DNA of 13,595 bases from Discostella pseudostelligera (GCA_036940085.1 JALLBK010000762.1:1-13595); one strand, 5' to 3'. Counted from the stretch's first letter, positions 1 to 9,188 are shown. Notes: generated by a model not told the origin, from the letters alone. Made by a program: numbers and translations.

Positions 1-15
1 ACCTCACGCTCAGCG

Positions 16-54
16 CTAGCCGACGCAGTCTTTCTCCCGACGCAGTCGGGCTAG
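16..54. repeat. Short direct repeat with nested hairpins at the window edge
   Basis: The 11-mer ccgacgcagtc occurs at 20-30 and again at 37-47. The second copy lies in a perfect 5-bp stem (cccga at 36-40, tcggg at 46-50), and an outer pair ctagcc (16-21) / ggctag (49-54) encloses both. It lies upstream of the PDZ gene, in what should be promoter or 5' UTR. No function can be assigned. Confidence 0.4.
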
Positions 55-77
55 TACCTACTAATACGAATACCCCT

Positions 78-100
78 CGGCATCGGCATCGGCATCGGCA
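78..100. repeat. Hexanucleotide microsatellite (CGGCAT)n
   Basis: Nearly four tandem copies of the hexamer cggcat, directly readable, about 95 bp upstream of the PDZ gene start. It is a simple repeat in the upstream region and is likely length-polymorphic. Confidence 0.8.
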
Positions 101-195
101 AACGCTTCGACATTATTTCCTACTAAACTTCTTCTTGCGCCCACATCTGTTTCTGTTTCGGCGGTGATATCTTGATCTTGATGAAATAAGTGAAC

Positions 196-1224
196 ATGCA
201 ACTTCATTTCACGTGTCACGTCGGGTGTCGTCGGTCTTCGTCTTCAGCCACATGCACCGCTGCCGCCTTTTCATTATCATGGATGTTCCTACTTCTATCA
301 TGGCGGACTCGAATAGGAATCTCAAGCGGATTTTCATTTTCAACCTCCATGCCATCAAGAATAGTAGAACGACGACAGCGTCACTCTCTTCAGCATTTGC
401 GGCCACTCAGTTCAATGAGCAATGACGACGATGGCAACGAAGCGAATAGACTACCCACATTGAAAGGATCATTATCAGGATCCAAACTGCACGAGTATAC
501 ATTGAAAGAGCATAAACCCTTAGGCTGCTCCGTTGAAGAGAGCTTGGCGAAGGAACCCGAAAATGCTAAATATGTGTTTGTGGCGGGGGTAATGAAGGGT
601 GGCAATGCCGCCCGTGCTGGACTTCGAGAAGGGGATGTGATTGTACAGCTATCAGGAACATTTGATGAGGTAGTCGATGTGGCTGGGTTGGGGATTGAGA
701 GAATGTAAGTAATACTGAGATGCATGAAAAGAGTTGAAAGAGAGATGGGATTCATGGTCGAATAACTTCCCGCTCAACAATATCTTGCCAAATCACGCTC
801 TCGCAGTCGATCACTCGTAGGTGGAAGGCCAAAAGAAAATCCTCTCACCATACGAGTTGCTCGGGGGACAGATATCATGACTCGTCATCAGCTGGCACTT
901 GCAGAGCTTTGTATTGTGGGCGATGATGCAGAAACAGCCGATTGTATAACGTCCATTTTTACCGCCGACAATGATTTGTACATGGAGGACAACATTGCAA
1001 CGGAAATCTGTGACGAAGATGATGGTACTGAATGCATGCTCGATTCAATGTGGGATGCTTGGACTGAGGGTTTACCAACGTTAGCAATGGAGGAGGACAA
1101 AAATGATGCTGTGGTAGAAAAGGATGAAAAGAAGAAGGCTGCACCGTGGTCGAGCCGCTCATCTCCCTCCGGGACATATGTGAGAGATCCAAAGACAGGA
1201 AAATTAGTTAACATTGATGAGTGA
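196..1224 (+). CDS. PDZ-domain protein, two exons (196-704, 807-1224)
   Basis: Exon 1 ends at a GTAAGT donor (705) and exon 2 begins after the cag at 804-806. The 102-nt intron joins codons in frame (AT|T) and gives 308 residues. A competing tag acceptor at 818-820 breaks the frame. The join completes a PDZ fold at about residues 99-191: a PLGCSV carboxylate-loop motif, then GNAARAGLREGDVIVQL, then PLTIRVARGT across the junction. The N-terminal ~75 residues are Ser/Arg-rich with a hydrophobic patch (AAAFSLSWMFLLLSW), which could be a targeting sequence. The C-terminal third is acidic, then Lys-rich, and ends SGTYVRDPKTGKLVNIDE. PDZ domains bind C-terminal peptides; the partner is unknown. The start is the first ATG of the frame; Met at 415 is an alternative. 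It converges with the PPR gene, 129 bp away. Confidence 0.8.
705..806 (+). other. Spliceosomal intron of the PDZ gene
   Basis: It has a GTAAGT donor and a TCGCAG acceptor and is 102 nt long. The stop codon that ends the exon-1 frame (706-708) lies inside it. The downstream frame continues the PDZ domain, which supports the boundaries. Confidence 0.85.
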
Positions 1225-1353
1225 AGTAAGTTGCATTGCCGCTAGAGCCCAATGTATCGTTATCTAATATGCACAGACTCGAAGCCATAGGATTATTTAA
1301 TTGCTTTGCAGGTGGCAATGCATCATTTTTCAAGTCATGAATAGTTTCTGATG

Positions 1354-4300
1354 TCAAGCCAGTTGCACGCCTTTCTTCCGTGTCGTGGCGCCTCCTTTTG
1401 GATTTCGTGCCTTAATTGCTTGACAACATCTGCTCCAAGACGAGGGCAGTGCAGCTGTCGTTATCGGAGGTTTTGATGGCACGTTCTTATTTCCTACTTT
1501 TGGGGGTGTAGTGAGTGAATTCTTCTCCACTAGCAAGTAAAACTTTTCTAGTGAAAGACCACGCCATGCACGGTCCAAGATTGCATCGTTCAAATACCCT
1601 GAACGACAGCACTCACGAAACACCTGAGAAATTACTTCGGTTCGAAGCGATCCGGGTGGAAGTAAATTGTTGCATGCTTTAATCATGAATGTAAATGTGA
1701 AGCTATCCGGGTGGCATGGATCCATGCCGTCCTTCATGTCTGTGTTTTGAGTTGTCTTCCTCGTCCGAATCTCTTGGAATGCACGTACAGCCATCTCAAA
1801 CGATGATCGATGGTCTTCAGCAGACTCTGCTGCAACGTTGATAATATAGTTGTATGTGAATGAGTTGGGAGGAACATGATTTGCTTTCATCTTTTCAAGT
1901 ATTGACCATGCTCTCTGCGCATTATTGCTGATGCGCTTGCCAGCAAAAGCACCGTCATCGTGGTTTTCTTCGTCTGCACTGAACGGTGAATGCACTAATG
2001 ATAATATTGCTGCTGTGTAGATTCTTGTATTCGGCTTTATTGACTCATCTCCAGCATCGTACTTTGTCTCGACCGCTCGAAGTAGACGAAGTGCCACTGC
2101 ACTCGCTTCTGGAAGCCGACTATTGGCAAATGCGTCAATGACAATTGAGTAACAAACCAGGTCTGGCTTTGCTACGTCCTTTTGATCCACATGAAACTCA
2201 ATGGAGTTGCCGATGCATTCGGAACCTTCGACTAAATCTGCATCGTAGTATCGCCGCTCCATCTCGCACAGTAGCGCTAATGCTTTCTTCGCACCCCCCG
2301 GGGTCTTGGTTTTGGCATGTGCCTTCAACACCGAACTGTAATGCTTGACGTTTGGCCATATTCCGCCGACTAAATTTTGTTCACGTGACGTCTTAGCTGT
2401 CATACCACGATCAGCGATAATTTTGGTGATATCAACATCTTCGATTCTACGGCGCAACAGCTCCTCCGCGAGATCGGCGGCCTTCTCATTTCCAGGGCGA
2501 CTCTGTTGACACCAAGCATGAAGGAGAATGCTGTAAGTGTATGGATCAGGCATTACTCTTCTCTCATACTCCATGTGATCTAACATTGATTGGGCGTGAA
2601 GGATTACTCTTTCGTTGCCTTCCTTCTCGTCGGAGTTATACCGGTCTTTTTTGTCATCAATAGTTTGAACTCGGGCGAGAATGACAATATTGTATGGAGT
2701 TGCATCAACGACAAACTTTTCATTTCCTTTGGTCGCCTCATTATCTGCAAAGCACTCCAGCTGGGATAGGATGGCTTCGGCTCGATCAGCATTGTGTAGA
2801 CGCTGTTCATAAGGCGGAAGAACTTTCTTCCTTCTCTTCTTCAGCGTTTCCTGTGAACTGTCATGAATCTCGCCATCGAATTTCCCCCATAAAGCAATAC
2901 ACGTTCCAAATGCACGAACTTCTGGTATAAAGTCTGATCCCAACGAGCCATCATTGTACAAGTCAATCATTTGATTCAAAACAATCTCTGCTTTCGGTGC
3001 ATCATTGTCTCTAGCAAAGGCAGCAATGCATCCACTGAAGGCTTTTGCCACATCATTGACATTAAAGAACCGCGACGGAGCATCACCAACGTACCGAGCA
3101 ATCATTCGTTTCAATACATCTTCTGCTAAAGTTGCAGCAGTCGGAGAATGGCTGGTGGATAGCGCCAAAATCACTGAAGAATAGCAACTGGATGGGATAG
3201 AATGGGAGAGCGCTTCCAAACGACAAAGAAGTTCGTGTGAGCGTTGAATGGAGTGTTCGCGGTTGTGCATAATAATTTCATCGTCACTTCTCTCAGCATC
3301 AAAGATTTGTTTAGTAAATGATCCATGGTCAGTCGACATCCCCAACACTGCTTGTCTTCCCCATCCTTCTGCTAGACACGAGTATGCATGAGCCAGTGCG
3401 CGTTCAACCTTATCCTTTTTCAGACCATTCTCTAAGTGTTGTTTGTTGTATTCATGTTCTAATAAGGAAAGCAACGCCTCGGCTTGAACAAGGAACATTT
3501 CAGACGAAAGAGCGCTTTGTCGAGTCTCCGTCTCTATCATCTGCACATCAATTTGTTTAGCAAAGGCGTGCATCGATTCATATGTTGACACTGATTCACT
3601 CGCTCGCTTCTGGTTGAGTTGCTCAGCTCCAGATGAGGCAAGGTCACGATGTGCAGAAAGTGCATCAATGATATATGCGTAAGTGATTGCATCCGGATGA
3701 CATAAGAGTTCACTTTCTCCGTCGGAACCACGATATTGTAGTATAGGAGACCTCATCAATTGAAGCCAAAGCAGTGCTTGTTCTGCGGAACGATTATTTT
3801 CTTGATATTTAAGCATTCCACTTTGCCTCGCAAGCCGTTTGAACATTCTATTGTACATGTCGACTGATGGCCTTATTTCAGCACTCCAACCCTCCCGATG
3901 GCACAACCGCAATTGCAGCTGAAGTAATTCCTGAAGTTTGCCCACAGGTGTTACTTGAATCTTGCCATATCTGAGATCATCATCGGAAGTGATATTTTGA
4001 TAGCGAGAAATAATGTTTGCTTCCTCTTCGAATGTGACCATGTTGTTGTGGCCATCTTTCCTACCAGATGTTCTCCCATCACACTTTTGTCCCCACCTCA
4101 ACCGCCCATACGCACCCGCAACCAATCCAAACGTCCTACTATCTGGACAAACCGTCCTCCCCGCACTGCGATATCTATTCTCCATCATACGGCGTAACAT
4201 CCGTTCGGCAGTTTGTGCACAACTTGGATCCTCAAAGGGTGATGGACGTGTAAGTTGATGCCGAAAATTTGTGGTCGGTTCTTTATTTTTGTAATGGTAC

Positions 4301-4623
4301 AATGAGAAGAATAGAGGAGCGAAGATGGTGCGTGCAATATCATGGTTGAAGGGCGTGGCGGCTGAGCTGGAATCGGCCTGGTGTCTCTGTGTAGGATCGC
4401 GCAGATTCTCATTGTTTGATGGTGTAGATGATGACCGCAATTGAAATATATTACGTTGATATTTCGCTCGACGAGGGTATATGCATCGATGGAATGATGA
4501 ACAGGAGATCGAATTATTTGGTCTTTTAGACGATACCGGTGAAGGTAATGATAAAGCGTTGCCCCTTGTCAACAAGCAAATGGCGATGACAATAAATGGC
4601 AGCGTCGTCGGACGCGAGCGCAT
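1354..4623 (-). CDS. Pentatricopeptide-repeat (PPR) protein, probably organelle-targeted
   Basis: One uninterrupted frame. I place the start at the ATG at 4623 (1089 residues) because it opens with a classic signal-peptide core (residues 1-26, hydrophobic LPFIVIAICLL, then RGNALSLPSP). The frame is open upstream to an ATG at 4905, but that extension is Cys/Arg/Ser-rich and shows no domain. PPR helical-pair signatures recur along the chain, with Pro-x-x-x-x-Tyr lines such as PDSRTFGLVAGAYG, PDAITYAYIIDALSA, DPYTYSILLHAWCQ, PNVKHYSSVLKAHAK, PDLVCYSIVIDAFAN, PNTRIYTAAILSLV, PNSFTYNYIINVAAE and PDSFTFTFMIKACNN. PPR proteins bind single-stranded organellar RNA and act in its processing, stability or translation. 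The NA|LSLPSP site with Leu at +1 could be a diatom-type plastid presequence, but mitochondrial or other targeting is not excluded. The motifs are degenerate and widely spaced, so no RNA target can be read off. Confidence 0.85.
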   Translation of the reverse strand: MRSRPTTLPFIVIAICLLTRGNALSLPSPVSSKRPNNSISCSSFHRCIYPRRAKYQRNIFQLRSSSTPSNNENLRDPTQRHQADSSSAATPFNHDIARTIFAPLFFSLYHYKNKEPTTNFRHQLTRPSPFEDPSCAQTAERMLRRMMENRYRSAGRTVCPDSRTFGLVAGAYGRLRWGQKCDGRTSGRKDGHNNMVTFEEEANIISRYQNITSDDDLRYGKIQVTPVGKLQELLQLQLRLCHREGWSAEIRPSVDMYNRMFKRLARQSGMLKYQENNRSAEQALLWLQLMRSPILQYRGSDGESELLCHPDAITYAYIIDALSAHRDLASSGAEQLNQKRASESVSTYESMHAFAKQIDVQMIETETRQSALSSEMFLVQAEALLSLLEHEYNKQHLENGLKKDKVERALAHAYSCLAEGWGRQAVLGMSTDHGSFTKQIFDAERSDDEIIMHNREHSIQRSHELLCRLEALSHSIPSSCYSSVILALSTSHSPTAATLAEDVLKRMIARYVGDAPSRFFNVNDVAKAFSGCIAAFARDNDAPKAEIVLNQMIDLYNDGSLGSDFIPEVRAFGTCIALWGKFDGEIHDSSQETLKKRRKKVLPPYEQRLHNADRAEAILSQLECFADNEATKGNEKFVVDATPYNIVILARVQTIDDKKDRYNSDEKEGNERVILHAQSMLDHMEYERRVMPDPYTYSILLHAWCQQSRPGNEKAADLAEELLRRRIEDVDITKIIADRGMTAKTSREQNLVGGIWPNVKHYSSVLKAHAKTKTPGGAKKALALLCEMERRYYDADLVEGSECIGNSIEFHVDQKDVAKPDLVCYSIVIDAFANSRLPEASAVALRLLRAVETKYDAGDESIKPNTRIYTAAILSLVHSPFSADEENHDDGAFAGKRISNNAQRAWSILEKMKANHVPPNSFTYNYIINVAAESAEDHRSSFEMAVRAFQEIRTRKTTQNTDMKDGMDPCHPDSFTFTFMIKACNNLLPPGSLRTEVISQVFRECCRSGYLNDAILDRAWRGLSLEKFYLLVEKNSLTTPPKVGNKNVPSKPPITTAALPSSWSRCCQAIKARNPKGGATTRKKGVQLA

Positions 4624-5005
4624 ACCCGGTGACGATGACGATGACTTGTTGTGCAGTCCACTACACCGACGACGACAAGAGCGGGAATTACTTCTCCCGC
4701 CGCTTGCACAGAATAATCCCATATCACTGATCGATCTCTCTGGAATTATTGCAATAGAAATCATTATTTTTCCATCTGTTATTGATTGTATTGGTGGAAG
4801 GCACATCATGGTCATGGTGAAAATGAGTGAGTGGTATGTAGGAGTATTGGCGCTCTTCCCGCAATTTTCGCCACATCTTTCTTCGCCAAATGTTCTTCCC
4901 GCCATTTATTTGCGCGGGAAGCGGACGCTCAGCGAGATTCTCAGCGACGATTACGATGATCGCCGGCCGGCGCCGCAGACCGGTCACCATCAGTAGTAGA
5001 TTATC
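4624..5005. promoter_or_regulatory. Bidirectional promoter with clustered E2F-like TTCCCGC cores
   Basis: This stretch separates the divergent PPR and LTO1-like genes. The octamer CTTCCCGC occurs exactly at 4855-4862 and 4895-4902, and in reverse (gcgggaag) at 4914-4921. Two more TCCCGC cores form a small inverted pair, gcggga at 4681-4686 and tcccgc at 4695-4700; the first reads ATTCCCGC on the minus strand, which fits the WTTSSCSS E2F consensus. E2F/DP factors are conserved in plants, animals and many algae and drive G1/S genes. The binding role is inference. The frame continuing upstream of the PPR start overlaps this region. Confidence 0.45.
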
Positions 5006-5566
5006 ATGTTAGTTTTAGGTACAAGCACCCAGAAGATGGCAATAGAATACGACGACTTTTATGGAGACCAATCGTCAGAATCGGACGCCAGCCCCGGTGA
5101 TGATGGAGATCGCAGTTTCGACGACGGGTGCACTGAGAAAAAGTCCCCATCTGATCCATTTGGAAGTGTTGCCAACCACGAATATCGCTCACTCGAATCC
5201 TCCATCCAAACTCTATCCTACCTTGATGGGTATGACGAGACGAAAGAACTGAAGCTGCAAGAGGGATTTTCAGATGGTTATCGAAAATCATTTCATGATG
5301 CATTTCGGATCGGTCAGTGTTTGGGATCGTTGTGTGCGACGGCTGCCCGAGCTGAATTATTGTTGGCGTCGGGGGTTCATGGGGAACATAGTGGTTCCGC
5401 TGAAAATACAGATCAGAGCGCCACGAAAAAATCAATTGAAGACCCAGCAATATTAATTAGAAGTTTCTTGCGTGAGGAGATTCTAATTGGGAGTAAAGGC
5501 AAAGGAAACGATACAAAATACGATGAAGCGTTATTGCAGCTAGAGGAACAACTGGGTCAACTCTGA
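5006..5566 (+). CDS. LTO1/Yae1-like deca-GX3 protein
   Basis: Single exon of 186 residues. The core at residues 79-118 (ELKLQEGFSDGYRKSFHDAF followed by RIGQCLGSLCATAARAELL) has the spaced small residues of the deca-GX3 motif of the Yae1/LTO1 (ORAOV1) family: Gly87, Gly91, Ser95, Ala99, Gly103, Gly107, Ala111. The N-terminal half is acidic and the C-terminal part is helical and charged. In yeast and humans, Lto1 with Yae1 bridges the ABC protein Rli1/ABCE1 to the cytosolic Fe-S assembly (CIA) targeting complex, needed for ribosome biogenesis. The length is within the family range. An ATG at 5036 (MAIEYDDFYG) is a plausible alternative start and looks more like an LTO1 N-terminus. The chain ends EEQLGQL, without the C-terminal tryptophan reported as important in Lto1. 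Which of LTO1 or Yae1 it represents is not certain. Confidence 0.65.
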   Translation: MLVLGTSTQKMAIEYDDFYGDQSSESDASPGDDGDRSFDDGCTEKKSPSDPFGSVANHEYRSLESSIQTLSYLDGYDETKELKLQEGFSDGYRKSFHDAFRIGQCLGSLCATAARAELLLASGVHGEHSGSAENTDQSATKKSIEDPAILIRSFLREEILIGSKGKGNDTKYDEALLQLEEQLGQL

Positions 5567-5982
5567 ATTCAACATGCAGTATCACATCATGTTTGAAGTT
5601 GTTACCTACCTCTGAGCTCTGCCCATCACACCACAAAGGACTTTACACTCACTGATCAGTTCCGGACAAACTTTACCTCCACGATAGAGCAAAAAATGGT
5701 GAGCATCAAGACGGTGTGGAGGATGAGAGAAATCTGAGCATGAGAATGCTCTTTGAACAACCACACTGTACTTATCAATTCTAATTTCGATCTTATCTTT
5801 TTATTGCACTACTGGAACGACGGAATTCTATACAATCGCATGCAATGACAGCTAGACAAAGCATCAATAACCCACACAAACGAGTTGTGCGACACTGATG
5901 GCAACTCTCTTCCTCAGCCGGGCTTAGACTTTTATATCTGTACACAATCAGAAACATAAAAGGGTCTTGAAAAGAATCATGT
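5567..5982. other. Convergent intergenic spacer, no supported gene
   Basis: 416 bp between the stop of the LTO1-like gene and the stop of the alkaline phosphatase, so it should hold both 3' UTRs. The minus strand has a 64-codon frame with no early Met at 5606-5800. I see no RNA gene, repeat or conserved motif. Confidence 0.5.
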
Positions 5983-8735
5983 TTAGAGATTGAAGAGACT
6001 CCTCATCATGCACGCATGCACGTGAACTTGATCCACCTTGCCGGGTGACCCCTTGACTTCTTGACCCAGAACGCGATACCCCTTTCCAACAAGTTCTTCG
6101 AGGCATCCATCATCACCTTGATGGTGCATGACGATGGGGCGGGTAGAGTGCGAGCCCCATCCATTTCCGCCTGATCCGGGAGGCCCAAAGAAATGCGCGA
6201 CGTTCTGAATATCGGCATCCTATGTGCGATAAGAATATTGTAGAAGGCTGCCATTGAGAAACTGCCCAGGAAAGTCACACATGATGTAACAAAACGAAAG
6301 GAACATGACGTACCGACCACGTGGAAAAGTCTTTCATGTGTTCAGTTTGAGTCTTCTTGCTGTTATCATTGTGACGGCCTGCACTGATAGCCGTATCCCA
6401 GGTGTTGACATTGGAATTGTTCTTAGGTGTGATATTGTGGGACACACCATCGATGATGAGGTTTGCAACAACTTCGGGGAAGTCTAATCCGTGGAGGAGG
6501 AAATCAGGCAGCTTTGAGCATTGGAGATGCGCAGCAAAATAAAGTGGATGCGCAAGTCACACTTACGGGGTAGCAACGTGAGATAATGATCGTGGTCAGC
6601 GGTGACATAAAGAGCATTCTTTTCGTATCCTCCATTTTTGCCAATCCAATCCATAATTTCAGATACTGAGTCATCAATATCAAGCATCGCACCAAGCAAG
6701 TCGTCCATCGAGTTGGCGTGGCTGTTATGTCAACGTGCAAAGAAAGAGAAATAATAGGTGAGTTCTGTTAATGGCGGTGTACGTGTTGAAAATAATTGCT
6801 CAACTTACGCAGCCCAGTCGATATCTCCCTGCTCAAACATCATAAAGAATCCGTTATCGTCTTTTCCAAGGAATTTGAGCGCCTCTGCCACATTTTCTTT
6901 CATGTGCGGGATATTCTTAAGTTCGTCCTGTGGCCAGTGGCTGCAAAGTGTTGATGAGGTAGTTGGATTTACGCCGATAGGAATCATATCTTCGTCCTTC
7001 ACAACACTGCCTTTTGAGCACCAGCGGCCACTATACGACGAGTCCAATCCTCGGAATGGCATGTTTTCGAGGGTGCGTCCGTATCCATCTTTTCCTTTCG
7101 AGTATTGTCCTCCAAAACAGGCTAGGACATGATGACCGTCATCGGGGTCCTTGTCTTGAATAGATTCGTAGAAATCCTCTGCCAGAACAGCAGCATCTTG
7201 AAATAGGAAAGAGTGACTACTCTTCAGTCCACCCGTGATCATGGATTGCTTCAACGCTTCAGATGGCTGGTAAATGCCTGCACACGTTCCCATTGCAAAT
7301 GTAGGTTGCACCTCTCTGAAACCATCTTGGAGGTGATGCGTATTCCTGCGGTTGTTCGTATGCGTAATGAACGCACCAGGAGTAGCATGCAGAATCGGGA
7401 CGGAAGTTATAACTCCTCCACTCTTGTCGCAGCTCAATGCCTCTTCAAGGATGGTACGAACGGGATTTTCGTACAAATCTACACCCATCATATTAACTGC
7501 AGATTTAACTCCGGTGGAATAGGCCGAGGCTGAGTTGGCCGAGTCGATGGCGTGCTGCAAAATGAACTGTAAAAGAGGAATTAACAGTTAGCCACAAGAT
7601 CATTGAAGTAGAGCTAAACTTCGGGCAGGAACTCACTTCTGGGTCAAAGTGCTTGCTAGTCTGGTTGCCGTACGCGGCTTTGAAATAGTTTTCGTCCCAA
7701 GGATAAGCCCCGCCTTTGTCGTCATCCCAAAGCACCATATTTCCACCCTTGAATATGTCTCGTGGATCAAAAACGAGCGGTTTGCCCTTCTTGTCCTTGA
7801 GTAAGGGTGCCATGCCGTTATCATGGGCTTCAACGTTACCCAACATAGATCGAGCGGCTCCATAGTGGTTCCCTGGTGAGGCCTCTCCAATGAGCGGAGT
7901 ACTCGTCGTGATGACGTTGAAGTCATCTAGCTCTTGGAATGACAGACCACTTCCCTTCCCTGGAGACATCGCATGAAGACATGAGTTAGTATGACACATA
8001 TTTTCTTTTTACGAATCATTCTGCGTGCTCAGTGCTCACCCGCTTTGTAATAATCATCCAGTGTCCTACCGGCGAATTGATCTTTGGCGGTTGATGCGAG
8101 GGCACCTGTGGCTCCTGTCTTGATATTGACACCCAGGCCTACGAGCTCATCAATCACCTGTTTCGCAACCGCACCGGCGCGAATCATCTCTGAACAAAAG
8201 TTACACATCATGTAGGATGTGAGCGTCAAGATTATCATTAAATTCAACAGATGATAAAGCGTAATGCAATTGACTCAAGCGCAGAGAATGACTTACCCCA
8301 ACCCATACCATCTCCAACCACCAGGATAACGTTCTTTCCTTGTGGTGCCGCGGCAGGCTTGCGTAAACTTTCGCAGATACTAGTGGGAATTGCATCGATG
8401 ATACCTGTTCGTTGGACAAGGAATAATGAGTAATCTGCTCTGAGAAGCAGGTCGAGAAATCGTAACAAGGAACACTTGAACCTATCCGAACCCTTACCTT
8501 CTCGCAACAGCAAACGGAATGAGTTGTCTACTCCCGCGGCATGCCCTCCTCCCTGCCTGAGATTCTGAGCTTGGGCTTGGGCCGAGGCTCCGGGTAGGAG
8601 CATACCGATTCTATATTGTGTAGCAGAAAGTATAAAGGTATGAGTGTGCGAGAGCGAAGCAGAAGGACAGCTAATGGAAAGAAGAATTGGAGTACTACTT
8701 CTTACTTACAAGGCAGAAATGGAAAAGAACTTCAT
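5983..8735 (-). CDS. Secreted PhoA-type alkaline phosphatase, nine exons
   Basis: Exons on the minus strand: 8735-8710, 8610-8498, 8404-8297, 8189-8040, 7959-7637, 7566-6809, 6721-6567, 6483-6314, 6219-5983. All eight introns (70-107 nt) are GT-AG and the reading frame is continuous, giving 679 residues. Residues 1-24 form a signal peptide (MKFFSISALIGMLLPGASAQ). Family motifs: GDGMGW with Asp78; DSANSASAYSTGVK with nucleophile Ser249; HATPGAF with His300 and Thr302; E485-QGDIDWAAH with Asp490 and His494; TADHDHY with Asp535 and His536; GSHSTRPI with His625. These match the Zn/Mg ligands of E. coli PhoA in order. The enzyme hydrolyses phosphate monoesters outside the cell, probably to scavenge phosphate. 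The gap from Asp78 to Ser249 is about 120 residues longer than in E. coli PhoA. Two possible N-glycosylation sites (NQTS, NITP) are visible. It converges with the LTO1-like gene. Confidence 0.9.
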
Positions 8736-8905
8736 AGTGTTCGAAGACTCCTGCTGATACTAATTGATTTGCAAAGTTCGAGATCTCGGGTGGAGAATTT
8801 ATGAGACGATCAGATAGTCAGATGCTCGTTTGGAAGCGTCCGACGACCCAACTCTGGGCGATGGATGCCAAGGAGCGCACATTATCACATCATCCAACGG
8901 TACGT

Positions 8906-9188
8906 GGGTAACATGTTAACGGTAGCGTTGGATCGTTTGGAGCGCCGCATTTGGTGGTGATCAGCATCGCATTAGCAGCATAGGATTGCATCGAGAGATC
9001 AAGATTTGATTTTGGTTGGGTAACATGTCAACGGTAGCGTTGGAAAGTAAATCAGTCGATGTGATAGACTGCCAAAGATTCATTGGGAGCGCCGCATTTG
9101 GTGGTGATCAGAATAGCAGTATGTAGCAGTAAATAGCAGCATAGAGCATAGGATGCATTTGCATCGAGAGATCAAGATTTGATTTTGG
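8906..9188. repeat. Degenerate direct repeat, two units
   Basis: Three blocks recur in the same order and orientation. Block 1 (27 bp, starts gggtaacatg) is at 8906-8932 and 9018-9044 with one mismatch. Block 2 (26 bp, ggagcgccgcatttgg and on) is at 8939-8964 and 9086-9111, exact. Block 3 (28 bp, gcatcgagagatcaag and on) is at 8988-9015 and 9161-9188, exact. Unit 1 is about 110 bp and unit 2 about 171 bp, because unit 2 has extra bases between the blocks. A tagcagcatag 11-mer also repeats (8973, 9134). It lies about 170 bp upstream of the phosphatase start, so it may be part of its promoter, or an old tandem duplication. Confidence 0.85.

Noticed and set aside
213..425. An alternative + frame at the PDZ gene start containing SSAFAATQF, resembling a diatom ASAF plastid motif
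   Set aside because: It lies in a different frame from the PDZ domain, stops at 423-425, and I see no splice pair that would join it in frame.
811..820. Alternative acceptor (tcactcgtag) for the PDZ intron
   Set aside because: Using it puts the second exon out of frame and breaks the PDZ domain; the acceptor at 806 keeps both.
4481..4996. A 171-codon + strand frame opposite the PPR N-terminal region
   Set aside because: It is antisense to the PPR signal peptide and leader and has no domain; it looks like a shadow of the long minus frame plus promoter sequence.
5004..5450. A 148-codon minus frame opposite the LTO1-like gene
   Set aside because: The plus frame carries the deca-GX3 motif; the antisense frame has no recognisable feature.
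5606..5800. A 64-codon open frame on the minus strand with protein-like composition (HHFLLYRGGKVCPELISECK), between the LTO1-like and phosphatase genes
   Set aside because: It has no Met near its start, no domain I recognise and no matching splice partner, and a frame this long is expected by chance among six frames. The phosphatase already ends cleanly at 5983.
6500..6530. Alternative acceptor (CAAAG) for phosphatase intron 7
   Set aside because: Joining there meets an immediate stop; the acceptor at 6485-6484 gives LLPHFPEVVANL in frame and is preceded by a pyrimidine-rich tract.
8906..9188. CRISPR-like array
   Set aside because: There are only two units, several different blocks per unit and unequal spacers, in a eukaryotic intron-bearing context. 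It is a degenerate direct repeat.
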